The notes under the pieces: model-generated | Database searches by the model: none | What the model saw: the letters and a program-made list of their open reading frames with translations, nothing else | Told to the model about the DNA's origin: nothing | NCBI GenBank assembly: GCA_013400115.1 | Contig: VXBP01000231.1 | Span: forward strand, 186,001-250,000 | Direction: 5' to 3' | Length of the DNA: 64,000 nt | Source of the DNA: Rhinopomastus cyanomelas | Taxonomy: Eukaryota > Chordata > Aves > Bucerotiformes > Rhinopomastidae | Program-made: the position numbers and the translations under genes | In this document: one piece after another, positions 32,930-45,389 of the stretch | Position numbering within the stretch: the first letter of the stretch is position 1 | Layout: every line of letters starts with the position of its first letter

Positions 32930-33597
32930 ACTGGGGGCAGTTTTGGGCTTCTCACTTCAACAAAGAGATTGAGGGGCTGGAGTAGATCCACAGGAGCAAC
33001 AATGCTGAGGAGGTTGGAGACAGGCTCTGCTCAATGTCATCTAGTGACAGGACAAGGGGCAAGGGGTGTGAGCTGGAACATAGGAGGTTCCACATCAACA
33101 TGAGAAGGAACTTCTTCACAGTGAGGGTGACAGAGCACTGGAAGGGGCTGGCCAGAGGGGTTATGGAGTCTCCTTCTCTGGAGACGTTTAAAACCCACCT
33201 GGAGGGAAAGGCTGATGAGAGACCGAGGGAGCTGGGGTTGTTTATCCCGGAGGAGACTCAGAGGGGGACCTTATCCCTCTCTCCAACTCCCTAAAGGGAA
33301 GTCATCATCAGGTGGGGGTTGAACTCTTCTCCCAGGCAATTAGCAACAGGACAAGACAGGAGGGCCTGAAGCTGCCAGGGGAGGGTTAGGCTGGATATCA
33401 AGGAGCTCAAAGAAAGGGTGATCAGACGATGGAATCCACTGCTCAGGGGAGTCCCCATCCCTGGAAGAGTTTAAAGACAGAATAGCTGTGGCCCTTAGTG
33501 CCCTGGTCTGGCCTCTGTAGTGATGTTAGGTCATGGGCTGATCTGATGGTCTTAAAGGTCTTGTCCAGCCTCAACAATTCAGTGATTCTGTAATAAA
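32930..33597 (+). mobile_element. Chimeric CR1: older CR1 interrupted by a segment of the younger subfamily
   Basis: 32930-33003 and 33200-33597 are parts of one older CR1 type (GGGGCAGTTTTGGGCTTCTC; GGCTGGATATCAAGGAG; terminus CAACAATTCAGTGATTCTG). Between them 33004-33200 is the reverse-transcriptase C-terminal part of the younger subfamily (FHINMRRNFFTVRVTEHW). The inner segment lacks its own 3' terminus. Confidence 0.8.
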
Positions 33598-33656
33598 GTG
33601 ACTGAAGAAACAAAACCAATGAAAGCAATAAATCACCACAGGGACACAGACACGGA

Positions 33657-33678
33657 CAACACACACACACACACACAG
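33657..33678. repeat. (AC)n microsatellite
   Basis: About ten AC units lie between the CR1 stack and the GGA1 CpG island. Confidence 0.9.
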
Positions 33679-33789
33679 TCGGTCCCTCGGAAGCCGCTCA
33701 GAACACGGTGGGAAGGAGCAGCGTTGGTTGACTCGGTTGGGGCTGTCACAGACCAGCGGCGCCACAAGGTCAGACAGGACACAGGCAGT

Positions 33790-34260
33790 TCTCTGAGCCC
33801 TGGCGAGATCCGGCAGCTCCGCCCCGCAGTGGGGCGGAAGCTCCTTGTTTCCCCACCGGAAGTGGCCTCATCTGCCAGGACGAGGGTTCTTCCGGGAAGC
33901 GCTGGGGCCGCTTTCCGTCACTTCGCCCCTCCCCCGGCTCCTTCCGCCCTCCCCCAGTCGCCTTCCGCTTGCCCGCCCCACCTCGCGCCGCTCTGTCCCC
34001 CGCGCCGCGCTCTCTATGGTGGCTGGGAGGAGCTGCGCAGGAGGCCGCTGGGGGCGCTGTGACTTCCGTCGCGGGGCGGGGCGCGGCGGGGCGGTGCTCC
34101 GGGCAGCTCGGGGCGTTCTAGATGGCTCCGCGACGCCGGGCCCGGCGGCAGGGCCACGGTGGCGGCGGCGGTGCGGCCAGGCCCCGCTGAGGAGCCGGCA
34201 GCAGGCGGGGCCTCCGTCATGGAGCCCGAGACGCTGGAGGCGCGGATCAGTGAGTGCGGC
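33790..34260 (+). promoter_or_regulatory. GGA1: GGA1 CpG-rich promoter with ETS-type sites
   Basis: CpG-dense and without a TATA box. It contains CCGGAAGT at 33857-33864, CTTCCGGGAAG near 33891, further TTCCG elements near 33918 and 34065, and GGGGCGGGGC GC boxes near 34073-34095. These are typical of a housekeeping promoter and suit a ubiquitously expressed trafficking adaptor. The transcription start was not determined. The start codon at 34219 lies inside the island. Confidence 0.7.
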
Positions 34261-37200
34261 CTGGGACGGCTCGGGCCTCCCGCGGACAGGGCCCGGCCCG
34301 GGAAATGGATGGTGGAGGGGGCGGGTGTTGGGGGATGAGGGAAGAGGGGTGGGGAGTGGGGGGTCATGAAGAGATGGGAAACAGCTGTGGAGGGGGCGGC
34401 GCGGGGAAACTGGGGGTGTTGGAGTTACAGAGGGGTCGTGCCCCTGCGGGTGAAACCCTGGAGCTGGGCGTGGAGCAAGGAGTTGTGCTCAGGGGAGGAG
34501 GGTCGTCTTTCTGGTGGTAGAGGGGGGTCTTTCTGATGACAGTGGGCCCAGGCTCTGCAGGAAGGCACAAGGGTACTGGAGTGTTTTTCTCTCTGTGCCA
34601 TCCTCCATTGATGCACTCAGTGGGGTTGTTAGGGAGGGAGCAGTCTTGCCCTGACTTCCTCAAGATGAGATTTTACTCACCACCCCCTTTACCCATCCAC
34701 AGACAAAGCAACAAACCCTCTGAACAAGGACCTGGACTGGGATGGCATCAATGCTTTCTGTGAGCAGCTCAATAAAGAGCTAGAGGGGTAAGCGCTTTGT
34801 CCTTTGTGTAGGCTGTTTGGGGTCGCAGGCCTGGGTTACAGTTCCCCACACCGTAAAATTAAGTGGGGTCGTCATGAGAGATGAATAGGCATGAAGTGCC
34901 TCCAAGTAGGGGTGGGTGGAGGGTCCTGGTCCACTAATGGAAGCTCCCCCAAGGGTTTTGAGGTGTCTTGCTGCCTTATCAGTTCCTTAAACCTGCAACA
35001 TGCATTTTTCAACTCTGGCTTCTTGGACAGAAACACAGGTTACCAGGATTTTCATCAATAACCTGCTAGCTTTTTTTCCCCACCCTCACTCCTTCCAGTC
35101 CTCCGCTTGCTACCCGACTTCTTGCCCACAAGATCCAGTCTCCACAGGAATGGGAAGCCATCCAGGCCCTCACGGTAAGGGCATCCGCAGGCTGGTAGAA
35201 CTAGATAGAGGGCCAGGGCGTGGAGTTACTCCAGTTTGACTAGAGGAGAATAGGAAGCTTTGAATTCCCACTGAGAAAGCCCTGGAGCACGTGGACCCAT
35301 GGGTGGGAGAGAGACTGAAAGTGGTTCCACAAAGAGGAGGGGTGACTGGAAAGGATATTTTTCTTAGGAAGGATCATAGCCTGTTGGAGTTGATAGGAAG
35401 CTTTTTGTGGTGGACTTGGCTGTATTAGGCTTGTGCTTCATAACCTTAAAGTTCTTTCCCAACCTAAATGATTCTGTGATTTTTAGTTGTGTTGTGGATC
35501 CATGCTGTGAAACTCTGTTGTTCGTGAACTTGCTAAGTGTGTCCTTTTCCGTGGGCTATGGATCCACCTCTGCAAAGACTGACACCAAAGAGGAAAATCC
35601 TCTTGCTTCCCTTTGGGGGAGGGTGCTTGACTACCTGTGGGAGAAAGGGGATGGCCTTCCACGCTGCTGTGGGAATAGCCGTGGGCGCCATTCCTGGTGA
35701 GGGGGAAGCAGGAAGAAGGTGGCTCCTGAACCTGCTGCTGACCACGTGCTGAGGCTGACCACATGCTGAGGCTTACCTGGCCCCTCTCCCCAGGTGCTGG
35801 AATCCTGCATGAAGAGCTGTGGCAAACGCTTCCATGATGAGGTGGGCAAGTTCCGTTTCCTCAATGAGCTCATCAAGGTGGTGTCACCCAAGGTAGGTTT
35901 TGGGGCATTGTACTGGAGGGGGGACTGAAGCCTAGTGGCAGGAGGGCTTTGGAAGGTGGTGGCTGAACAGAAAGGTCAGGCACATACCTGAGTGTGGGGA
36001 AACAGTACAGTGCTAAGAGATTTAGTCCTTGTTTGCTGATGGGAAGGGGAGTTTTCACCTCTCTGCTCCAGGCTGAATTTGATGCAGGAAACTGAAGGCC
36101 AGCTAGACATGATGCAACCAACCTTTGTGAGGCTACATGTGCGTGCCTGGAGTCAGCTTCCCTCCATCTCAGTTAGCCTCTGTCTGTGCTGCATGTGCTC
36201 TGGAACCTCCCCCAGCTTTAACATTGTGACCGTGTCTCTCTGGGGTGTCCCAGCCTGATTGAGACACTCTGAGAGGGCAAGCCCAGGCCTGGTCAGTGCA
36301 CCTGCAGCACTAAGTCATTACTTGCTCCGCTGCTGATGCTGCTGTTCCTGCAGCAGAACAAGGTGTGACCCCTCCTATTCAGTCAAGGCAGTTAATACTG
36401 GCAAGTTTAGGGTTAAGGGAACACTGATGGAATGTGACTAAGGAAATCCACCATCGCTCAATCACACCTTGTGATCTGTGGTGATGAGTAGCTAGGGACA
36501 GTGATAGCAACAGCCTAAAGTCCTCTTGCTAACTGCTCCAGAGAATGTCCTCTACCTCAAACCACTGACCAGTCTGGTGCACATGCACTGTTTCTACTAC
36601 TGGTGCCCCTAGGAGGCCCACAGGACAAGGCTGCATGATGGTGCAGTGTGGGGAGAGAGCTGTAACATGTGGACATCTCACCACTGGGTGCTGGTTGTCT
36701 GGGCTCACCCAGCTGTAAGGGCTGCCAGGCTCGAGAGTGCCTCTGAGAGAGAGGGTGGAGGCCCTGCCACAAGGCCCATGGGCTGCAGTTCTTCACCTGC
36801 CAGCCCTGGTGTCCCCAGGGCAAGCAGCTTCTGTTGTCAGTACCCATTCCTTCACAAGCTGCCAGACGTGCCAGAGGGTTTGCACCTGTCCTGTTTCTGG
36901 GACACACTGGTAAAAGCATGTCTCCATCTCTTGTGATTCTTGTGGTGGAAACACGAGCATAGAACGTGTTGCAAGGGTCTCGTGAGCTTTCCTGCTTGCT
37001 TCCTCTTTCCTCCTCCTTGTGCCGTTGGGAACGGTCTCATTTCTCCTGGGGGAGGGGAAGAGAGGAACAGGCCCAGCTTGCAACGGCTCAGATCAGCTTC
37101 AAGCCTCCACTTCTCTCCTAGTATCTGGGCAGCCGCACACCAGAGAAAGTTAAGTCAAAGATCCTGGAACTGATGTACAGCTGGACGTTAGGGCTGCCTC

Positions 37201-40200
37201 ACGAAGTGAAGATCTCAGAAGCCTACCAGATGCTGAAGAAACAAGGTGAGAGCCAATGTTCTGGAAGGGGAAGGTGGAAGGGCAGTTTGCTCTCTCAAAT
37301 TGTTGTTGTCTGGGCAGAATCCAAACCAGACTCTTCATTTCCCATGAAATGCTCTCTGTGCTCCAGAGGTGTGTAAAGGAGCAGGTGAATTGCAGCTCCT
37401 AGCTGGGCAGAGGCATTTCTGGTAGAGAGAGTGGCTTGATGGGTTGGAGGAGTATGTCTGCTAGCTTCTATGGGAGGTGGAACACTGGAAAGGTCTGGGG
37501 CTGAAGGGCTGTGAGTGCTTTGGCTGCTGATGCCAGGGTTTTTCAAGGTAGGATGTTTGTGGGCGGTGGAGGGCACTTCTTCCATGAAAATACAATCCAG
37601 GTTCATAGGTAGTAGGACCCACACAGCCTCAGTCCCAACCGGTGGGCCATTAAGGAATAAAAGTGCTGCTCCCCACAGGGTCCCCTCCTGACCTGTCTGT
37701 TGGTGTCTACTGCAGGGATTGTGAAATGTGACCCGAAACTGCCTGACGATGCTCCTTTTCCACCACCACCTCCCCCTCGGCCCAAGAACATAATCTTTGA
37801 TGATGAAGAGAAGTCCAAGGTAAGGACCCTGTGCAAGCAGACAGACAGCAGGCAACATCTTTCTTGCTCTAGGACCTCCTGTCTCTCTGAGGTCGAGAAC
37901 CAGAAAGAGTTAAGGCCTCTGCTTCACATGCTGTCCTTCAGAAAATACATCTCAAGAATGCTGAGGGCCAGCTCCAAAATCATGACAATGGAAGCAGCCA
38001 GAGGTGGGACACTGGATCTGTTTGACCTTTGGAGGGCTTAGCGACAGGATGATGCAATGGCTGAAGCACTGATATGAGCCCAGGAGGGTCTGGGCTGTTT
38101 GCTGCTTGTGTGCTCTTCAAACTGCTGAGTTATCTGGCCACGATGTTTAAATCCCAGCCCCAGATGCTGCTGCTGTTATCTCTTCCCCACCGCTAGCACT
38201 GCAATCTGCTTATTGCCCAACTGCTTTTACCCTCCTGGACCCATCCCATGTCACCTCTCCATCAGAATTGAGTCACCACTCAGACAAACCTCTGCATTAT
38301 CAGTTCTGATATGTTAAGCAAGTATTAGTCTTCCCTAATTCTAGCTTGGGTCTAGTTCTGCAGCAGAGGTGTGATGCCAGTTTGATGCTGGGGATGTGTT
38401 CTACCTCCCTGGGTCACAGTGTGCCGGTGAGGTTTCTAGGTGGTCTGTGGGACTGGTCACTGACTATGGAAGGGGAGAGAAAGTGAGACCTCTCCCTCTT
38501 CACAGAACATTAGGGTTTGGAAGGGACTTCAATAGATCATAGAGTCCAATCCCCCTGCCACAGCAGGGTCACCCAGATCAGGTCACACAGGAACATATCC
38601 AGGCAGGTTTTAAACATCTCCAGAGTAGGACTCCACAATCCCCCTCTTCACCAGTTGCCCATGTGAAGAGATCTGAGCAGGGGTCTCTTACAATCCCGTG
38701 GAAATTCCAGCACAAACCAGGCTTCCTCTCAGTACTTGTGTTTCAGGGTCTCCGTGGTGTGTAACAGGCAGGCAGGAGCAGGTGTTCAATGCAGGGGATC
38801 TCAGGGAAAGCAGAATCACACTGAGGGGCAACTCTGTGGCTCTAGTGTTACAGGAGTGCCTCTGGCTTCCACCCGTCAGCTTGGGCTCAGAGGCACCTTC
38901 TCTTTTGCAGATACTGGCTCGTCTCCTGAAAAGTTCACATCCTGAGGACCTCCGGGCTGCCAACAAGCTCATCAAGGAGATGGTTCAGGAGGTGCAGCTG
39001 GGGAAAAAGGGAGCTGGGGCTGGGGTTCATGAGCTGAGTGGCGTTGACACCAAGGGATCTGCAGCTTTCTGTCCTCTACCCAAGTAGCTTCTGCCCAAAA
39101 TTTTGCAGCAGCAGCTGCTGAGGAGCCCTTGTGTGATCATTGGACTATTGAAGGAATGGCTCTGGGTGCCTTCTGTGACCTGAACTGTGCTGCAGCACTA
39201 CATCTGCAGCAATTCCATCCTTGTTTCACAAGTGCTGGCCCAGCAATGATCTGGAATTTCCCACTAGAACAGGAGCTGTGACCAGGGAGTTGGTGTGTTG
39301 GTTTGATCAGCCTTCCTCCTCTCCAAGGTGCAGATAAGAGCGTGGATATCTTCCCCTCTGTGCTTCCTCTCTAGGACCAGAAGCGCATGGAGAAGATCTC
39401 CAAGAGAGTGAACGCCATCGAGGAGGTGAACAACAACGTGAGGCTGCTGACAGAGATGGTGACAAACTACAGCAGGGGGGAGACGACAGAGAGCAATGAG
39501 GACCTAATGAAGGTGAGGAAAGGTCATCTCAGCATCCTCCCTGGGATTAGCAGAGAAGGGGGACCCTTCTAAGTTCCTCCTGCTAGTTTTGCACACTCAG
39601 CTGAGCATCCTGCTGCCCACCTCAGCAGCCCTTTCTCCTCTCCCCCAGGAACTGTATCAGCGCTGCGAGCGCATGAGGCCCATGCTCTTCCGGCTGGCCA
39701 GTGACACAGAAGACAATGATGAAGCGCTGGGTAAGTGCATCTGGCCTTTCTCACCCTGTTCCCTTCTGCCTCCATCTCTTTTCAGGGAGCCTGTGCTTGG
39801 CCAGCCTGTGGCATGGCATCTGGCAGCTGCCACTGCTCTGTTAGGGGTGGCTGCTCACTGCAGCTTAGTTAGTCTGTAACTTGGCATTAAGTTGGGGCAC
39901 GTGGCCGCTATCAGCAGGGCTACAGGCCTTCTCCACTGCCCAATAGGAATGAGGCCTGTGCTAGTCCTGCTGTCACTGCCATGGAGGCGTCAGCGGCTCC
40001 TGGTGCAGTCTGCAGCGACAGCTCTGAAACTGTGACCTGCAGTGAGCTGTTACCAGCTCCTCAGGCGTTGCTTTGAAGGAGCAGCCAGAGGTGGGGTCTG
40101 TCTTCACGGTTTTCAAACGTACTGTTCCGTTTCAGCGGAGATCCTGCAAGCCAACGACAATCTGACACAGGTGATCAATCTCTACAAGCAGCTCGTACGG

Positions 40201-43200
40201 GGAGAAGAGATCAATGGGGAGACGGTGACTGGTCCCCTTCGAGGTGAGGACACTTGGGGAAAGGGGACAGGAAAACCAAGCTGGAGACCCTGGTGCTGGT
40301 TTCCTGCAATGTAAGAGAAGTGGAAAGGTGAAACCTGTGGCAAGTGCCATTGTGACGTGAGGAAATGGCTCATGGAGGTGGGGGAATGAAGACCAGTGCA
40401 GGAATTCCCTCTCCCAGGTGTGAGAACTGGCCTCAACACACTGGATAAGATTTCTTTCTTGGTTTGTTTCTTCTTTGCAGGCAGCACCTCAGCACTTCTA
40501 GATCTGTCAGGCCTGGATCTTCCAGCAGCAGGCCCTTCCTACCCAGCCCTGCCCACCCTTTCAGGTGGCTCAGCAGTCCCAGTGTCTGACCAAGCTGGCT
40601 CTGTCTCTTTGCTGGATGATGAACTCATGTCTTTAGGTGAGAAATCCAGAGCAAAATGTCAGATCTCCCCCTCTACTCTGCACTGGTGAGACCACAGCTG
40701 GAATATTGTGTCCAGTTCTGGGCCTCTCAGAGGAGTGTGGAGCTGCTGGAGGGAGTCCAGCTTAGAGCAATGAGGATGATGAAGGAAGTGGAGCACCTCC
40801 CTTACGAGGAGAGACTGAGAGAGCTGGGTCTGTTTAGCTTGGAGGAGACTGAAAGGTGACCTCATTAATGTCTATAAATATATGAAGGGTGGGTGTCAGG
40901 AGGATGGAGCCAGGCTCTGCTCAGTGTTTTCTAGCGATAGGACGTGAGGCAATGGGTGTGAGCTGGAACACAGGAGGTTCCATCTAAATAGCAGAAGGAA
41001 CTTCTTCCCAGTGAAGGTGACAGAGCACTGGAAGGGGCTGCCCAGGGGGGTTGTGGAGTCTCCTTCTCTGGAGAAGTTTAAAACCCGCCTGGATGTGTTC
41101 CTGTGTGACTTGGTCTAGGTGATCCTGCTGTGGCAGGGGATGGGACTGAATGATCTTTTGAGGTCCCTTCCAATCTCTAATGATTCTTCATTCTCTCCAT
41201 GACTCTGGACAGTTGGTGTGTATCTCCATGGGATAGGAACATCAATAAGGGAGTGCTCCAGGAGAGGTGAATAACAAAAGACCAAGAGGTGCCATTCCTA
41301 TAGTGTGAGGGAGGAGGGAAAGACCCTGTTGTGATCCTGAACTTAGGCCAGTGGTGCTTTTGGGGCTAGTTAGAGTGAGTCTGCAGGGTGTGCTCTGGGA
41401 AAACTGACCTGGCAGGTAGATCCAGAGTGATGCAATGGGTGTCCCCAGATGGGATCACAAAGGTGGAGCATCCCCAGCTCCTCACATTTACTCCTTGCAG
41501 TCGATGTCATGAGCTGACAACAGATCCGTGGAACTTGCAGAACTGCTCACATGGAAACCTTTTGAGGTGCCAATCCTAGAAGGCTCTGGAGCCCTACTTT
41601 TCCCAAGAAAGTATTTCCTAAGAGAGGTGCTTTGACTACAGCAGCATGAAGTAGACAGTCTGGCCAGTCCTGCTTGTCAGCCCAGCAGAACTCACTTTTC
41701 TGCTGACTGCAGTGAGAGAGAGGCTGGAAATCAGGCTCTCTAGGTAGATGCTGTCGCCATCCTACCTCTCCCATGTGCAAGGACAGGGGTCAGAGACCAC
41801 ACTGGCAGTTCTGCTCTGCTGCATCTGTGTCTCATTCAGGCCCTGCTTAATGCTGTTACCCACGTGGTAGCTCAGGTTTGTGTTTGCTTTTACCCCTGGC
41901 AGGCCTGAATGACCCCACGCCGCATCCTGCCCAGGCTGGTGACAGCAGTGGCTGGAACAGCTTCCAGGTAACCTGCTGGGAGCCAGGTCAGAGTGTGGGG
42001 AGGGTGGTGAAAACAACAGATGGTAGGAAAACATCCTGCATCTGATGGTGATGATAGACAACCCTGCTTGGGGGGCTCTCCTGTGCACTCTTTGACAGTC
42101 ATCGGACAGCAATGAGCTGAGTGTGGCCCCTATCACAGCAACAACACCAGTCAAAGCAGATGCTGGCACGTCCTCCCCCAAACCTTCTCCCTCCACCAGT
42201 GGCCTGGATGACCTGGACCTCCTGGGGAAAACTCTGCTGCAACAATCTTTGCCTCCAGAGTCTCAACAAGTGCGATGGTGAGCAGGGGAAGCACGGGCTC
42301 ACATCTCTCCCCATCATTTCTGAGGTGCTGGCCCCAGTGTTGCACTGCCCTGCTCTACTCATTTCTCTCTCTTTCTCTACAGGGAGAAGCAGCAGCCACC
42401 ACCCCGGCTGACCCTGAGGGATCTCCAGAACAGGAGCAACTCTGGCACCACGGCCCCAAATCACAGCACTCCTCCTGTGCTCCAGAGTGCTTCCCCTATC
42501 CCCACGCTGCCCCTGACCTCGGAGCCACCTGCCTCTGCCACGGTCCCAAAAGCTGTCACCACACCGGCAGGAAGTGCTGCAGTGGCACCACGGCCTCCTG
42601 CCACCTCGCTGGCCAACATCACTGTGCCTCTGGAGTCAATCAAACCCAGTGAGACGGGTTGAAGGAGGGGGGCAAGCTTTGGGGGGAACAAACTGAGCAC
42701 ATGGAAGGGAAGAACGTGAGGAAACTTCTTGCTTGTTGAGTTTTGGGGAGGTTGAGGAGGAGTGGTGTCCCCATCACTTGTGTGGGGTTGGGGCGATGGG
42801 AAAACGTTGCTGCAAAGCCACTTCCCACCTGCCTGACTGCTGCCTGTCCCTGCTGTTCCTGCAGGCAGCATCCTCCCTGTGACAGTGTATGATCAGCATG
42901 GCTTCCGCGTCCTCTTCCACTTCGCTAAGGACTCCCTCCCTGAGCGGCCCGACGTGCTTGTGGTGGTGATTTCTATGCTGAGCACGGCCCCGCAGCCCAT
43001 CCGCAACATCGTCTTTCAGTCTGCCGTCCCCAAGGTGAGGCAGACAGCAGGGGCTGAGGTCACCCCTGCTGTTGTGATCCTGCGTTTGCAGGAGGAGATG
43101 GGTGGGCTGTGAGAGCTCTGGGTCTGAGAGCAAGTTGTGTTGCAGTCAGATAAACGTCGGGCTGGTTCCTGCTATTCTCGCTGGGTGACGGAAGCTCTCC

Positions 43201-43662
43201 AAATACAGGGCCTCTGGCTGCCACGTCCCTCTCAGGAACACAGGATGCTTTTTTTCTCTCTCTCTCTAGGTGATGAAAGTGAAGCTTCAGCCTCCCTCGG
43301 GCACAGAGCTGCCGGCATTCAACCCCATTGTCCACCCCAGTGCCATCACACAAGTTCTGCTGCTCGCTAACCCACAGAAGGTAATGGCACTGACTCTGGG
43401 GAGTGAGCAGAAGCTGGTCTTGCTGCCTTGGCAAAGCCTCGTTACCCTGTCCCTGTTCCCTCTGCAGCTTCCAAGAGACCTGCATGGTTTGTGCCTCGTT
43501 ACTTATTCCCCCTGTCCTTTCTGAACGTTTATCCTTTCTCCTCGTTTCTAGGAGAAAGTGAGGCTACGGTACAAGCTGACCTTCACCATGGGAGAGCAAA
43601 CCTACAATGAAATGGGGGATGTGGACCAGTTTCCCCCACCAGAGTCCTGGGGAAACCTCTAG
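34219..43662 (+). CDS. GGA1: ADP-ribosylation factor-binding protein GGA1
   Basis: Monomeric clathrin adaptor at the trans-Golgi network, recruited by GTP-Arf; it sorts acidic-dileucine cargo such as mannose-6-phosphate receptors. 17 coding exons: 34219-34249, 34703-34787, 35099-35174, 35794-35892, 37122-37245, 37716-37819, 38911-38991, 39375-39512, 39649-39730, 40136-40243, 40481-40636, 41903-41967, 42099-42277, 42383-42648, 42865-43034, 43270-43380, 43552-43662. Joined they give 661 aa (human 639) with all phases matching. Domains: VHS about 13-143 (KSCGKRFHDEVGKFRFLNEL), GAT about 167-295 (LIKEMVQEDQKRMEKISKRV), Pro/Ser-rich hinge, GAE about 532-661 (ILPVTVYDQHGFRVLFHF to DQFPPPESWGNL). 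The hinge keeps SVSLLDDELMSLG, the internal acidic-dileucine segment reported to autoinhibit human GGA1. The start corresponds to the second Met of human GGA1; no upstream in-frame Met is close by. CR1 copies lie in introns 3, 6 and 11. Confidence 0.97.
35395..35483 (+). mobile_element. CR1 LINE 3'-terminal fragment in GGA1 intron 3
   Basis: Sense orientation. GGTGGACTTGGCTGTATTAGG and the terminus CCTAAATGATTCTGTGATTT belong to an older CR1 subfamily. About 90 bases remain. Confidence 0.75.
38503..38643 (-). mobile_element. CR1 LINE 3'-terminal fragment in GGA1 intron 6
   Basis: Antisense. It starts AGAACATTAGGGTTTGGAAG and continues about 140 bases to GAGTAGGACTCCACAATCCC. Confidence 0.88.
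40655..41200 (+). mobile_element. CR1 LINE, 5'-truncated 3' end in GGA1 intron 11
   Basis: Sense orientation. It starts within about 20-30 bases of the exon 11 donor (40636/40637), with CTCTGCACTGGTGAGACCAC, AGCTGCTGGAGGGAGTCCAG, the reverse-transcriptase C-terminal part, and the end AATCTCTAATGATTC. It is one of the two longest plus-strand CR1 copies here. Confidence 0.92.
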
Positions 43663-45171
43663 GGCCGCACACTGGGGGCACTACACTGTAGAGTCCTTGG
43701 GAAGCCAGCCCTGGCAGGGGCTGGAGCAGCCCGAGGAGATGGGGAGGGCGGTGGGGGGCTGCTGCTCGCGCTCTAATCTCCAGATGGCCGGGCAAAGGCC
43801 AGAGGGAGCCTGCCTCGAAGAGAGCAGAGATGCCAGGAGGTGTTCATCCCACAAGATTAGGAGTGGAGTGGAAAGCTTTGTGGGGGTGAACAGTTGCCCT
43901 CCCTGCTCTTCTGAAGGCATTGCTCCCTCCCCAGTCTGTCCAGCTTCTCTCCTAACCCTGCTTTCCCCCAGGTGCAGTGGGGAATGAGGATTGAGGAGCT
44001 TTAGCAGGCTCAGCCTGGGCCAAGGCCTAGCAAAGGAAGATCCTTTTCCTTGTCTGTCCCTTTCATGCATCCCAGACCTTCGGCTGCTTTGTGCTCTTAT
44101 CCCCTTTGCCCCCTCCTTGGAGCTGGACCCTAGTGGTTCCCTGTCTGGTGGGATCACATTGAAGCTGGTGTGGAACAAGCTGAACAAAGACCTGAGTGGA
44201 TCCAGCACCAGAGAGCAGGCAGCTGGCATTGCTTTGGGGAAAATGGGGGAGAGATCTTCCCATGTCCTCCTCCTTCCAGCTGCCAACAGAGCTGTAGGTG
44301 GGAGCCTGGGCACTGGGAAGTCTTGCTCTTTGCCTTCCCATCCCCTTCAGCTGGAGCTGCTGGGCACCCAGTGCCCTGACAGCAAGCAAGCCCATACCGA
44401 GCTTTGGAGACTGCTGCAGTCCTGTGTGACAGCCCAGGCTGGGGGAAGGCACGTTCTGGGGGGGCTGAGGCTCCCCACAGCCTCCTGACACGCTGCGGAG
44501 AGGAAGCAGCACGTGGTTCTTCCATCTGGCAGGTCTGGAGAGCTTGTGGGAGCAGGGTGTCAGCTCTGCAGTGTCTTCTCACCGTGGGTAGGTGATGGGC
44601 TGGGCAGGTGTCGGGGAGAGGCCATCACCAGGGGTCCCACTGCGCTCTGCACTGGGCTGGGGGGGTGGGGGGTGGGTACTGCTGTGCCTTGTGCACCTTT
44701 GCCCGCAGCCTGGGCACGCCTGGCTCCCTGTGGCGGGGAGAGGGCTCGCCCCAGCTGCCTCAACACTGTGACACAAGAGCAGGGATCTGCAGGCATGGAG
44801 GACATCCGTGGGGTGGCACGTCCCAAGCAATCCACATCCCCGTGGGACCTGCGACCGCAGGAGGTGCTTTTTATCCCTCAGCTGGTTTTAAGAAAGCCTG
44901 ATCTTAAAAGCAGAGACAAGCAGCGCCCTGCGTCAGCTTGCCAGAGGTAGCAGGAGGCCAATGGGAGGTGAGAGGGTGGGGGGGTGCCTTGTGCTCTTGG
45001 ATAGGGGGCGGCGAAGGTGTCCCAGAGCCAAGTGCAGTGAGTGCTCGAGAAGAGGGGGAAGCAAGGTCTTTGTGCTGGGCTTCTGCTGTGTCTTACTTCC
45101 CTTTCTGGTCTGTTTTCAGGGTTTTGTATGGGTTTTTTCTTTGCAGATCTTGTTTGGTTCTTGAACAGACT

Positions 45172-45179
45172 TGTATATA
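45172..45179 (+). promoter_or_regulatory. Candidate Pumilio response element in GGA1 3' UTR
   Basis: TGTATATA matches the UGUANAUA consensus bound by vertebrate PUM1/PUM2. It lies about 95 nt before the poly(A) signal. The match is short and could be chance. Confidence 0.35.
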
Positions 45180-45269
45180 TTTTCAGTGCAAAATTCTGTA
45201 AATGGAAGAAAACAAACAAAACGTTTAAAATGAAACGCCCGGCGCGAAGAATCTGCTGTATTTATGGGA

Positions 45270-45275
45270 AATAAA
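45270..45275 (+). terminator. GGA1: GGA1 polyadenylation signal (AATAAA)
   Basis: Canonical AATAAA followed within 30 bases by a GT-rich element (CCCTGTGCCTGTGG). Confidence 0.85.
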
Positions 45276-45389
45276 GAGTTCTTTCCTGATCCTGCCCCTG
45301 TGCCTGTGGACCCAAACAATGCAGTGTCCCCTCCCCTTCCCTCAGCATGAAGAAACTATTTGAACCCCACAAGGCAGAAACTGTCATCT

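Larger units (their letters stand above)
18801..33780. other. LGALS2-GGA1 intergenic block
   Basis: About 15 kb with no recognised conserved gene apart from the low-confidence candidates listed inside it. Roughly a quarter is identifiable CR1. The stretch 25.8-31.6 kb looks unique-sequence, with no CR1 and no convincing exon; it contains a short interstitial telomere repeat at 29595-29611. Confidence 0.6.
43663..45293 (+). other. GGA1: GGA1 3' UTR
   Basis: About 1.6 kb from the TAG at 43660-43662 to just past the AATAAA at 45270. No other gene is visible. A Pumilio-type element (TGTATATA) lies at 45172-45179 near the end. Confidence 0.75.

Noticed and set aside
31864..33294. ORFs containing FHINMRRNFF here and at 19.7, 24.7, 61.8 kb
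   Set aside because: These are remnants of the CR1 reverse-transcriptase C-terminus in 5'-truncated copies, not host genes.
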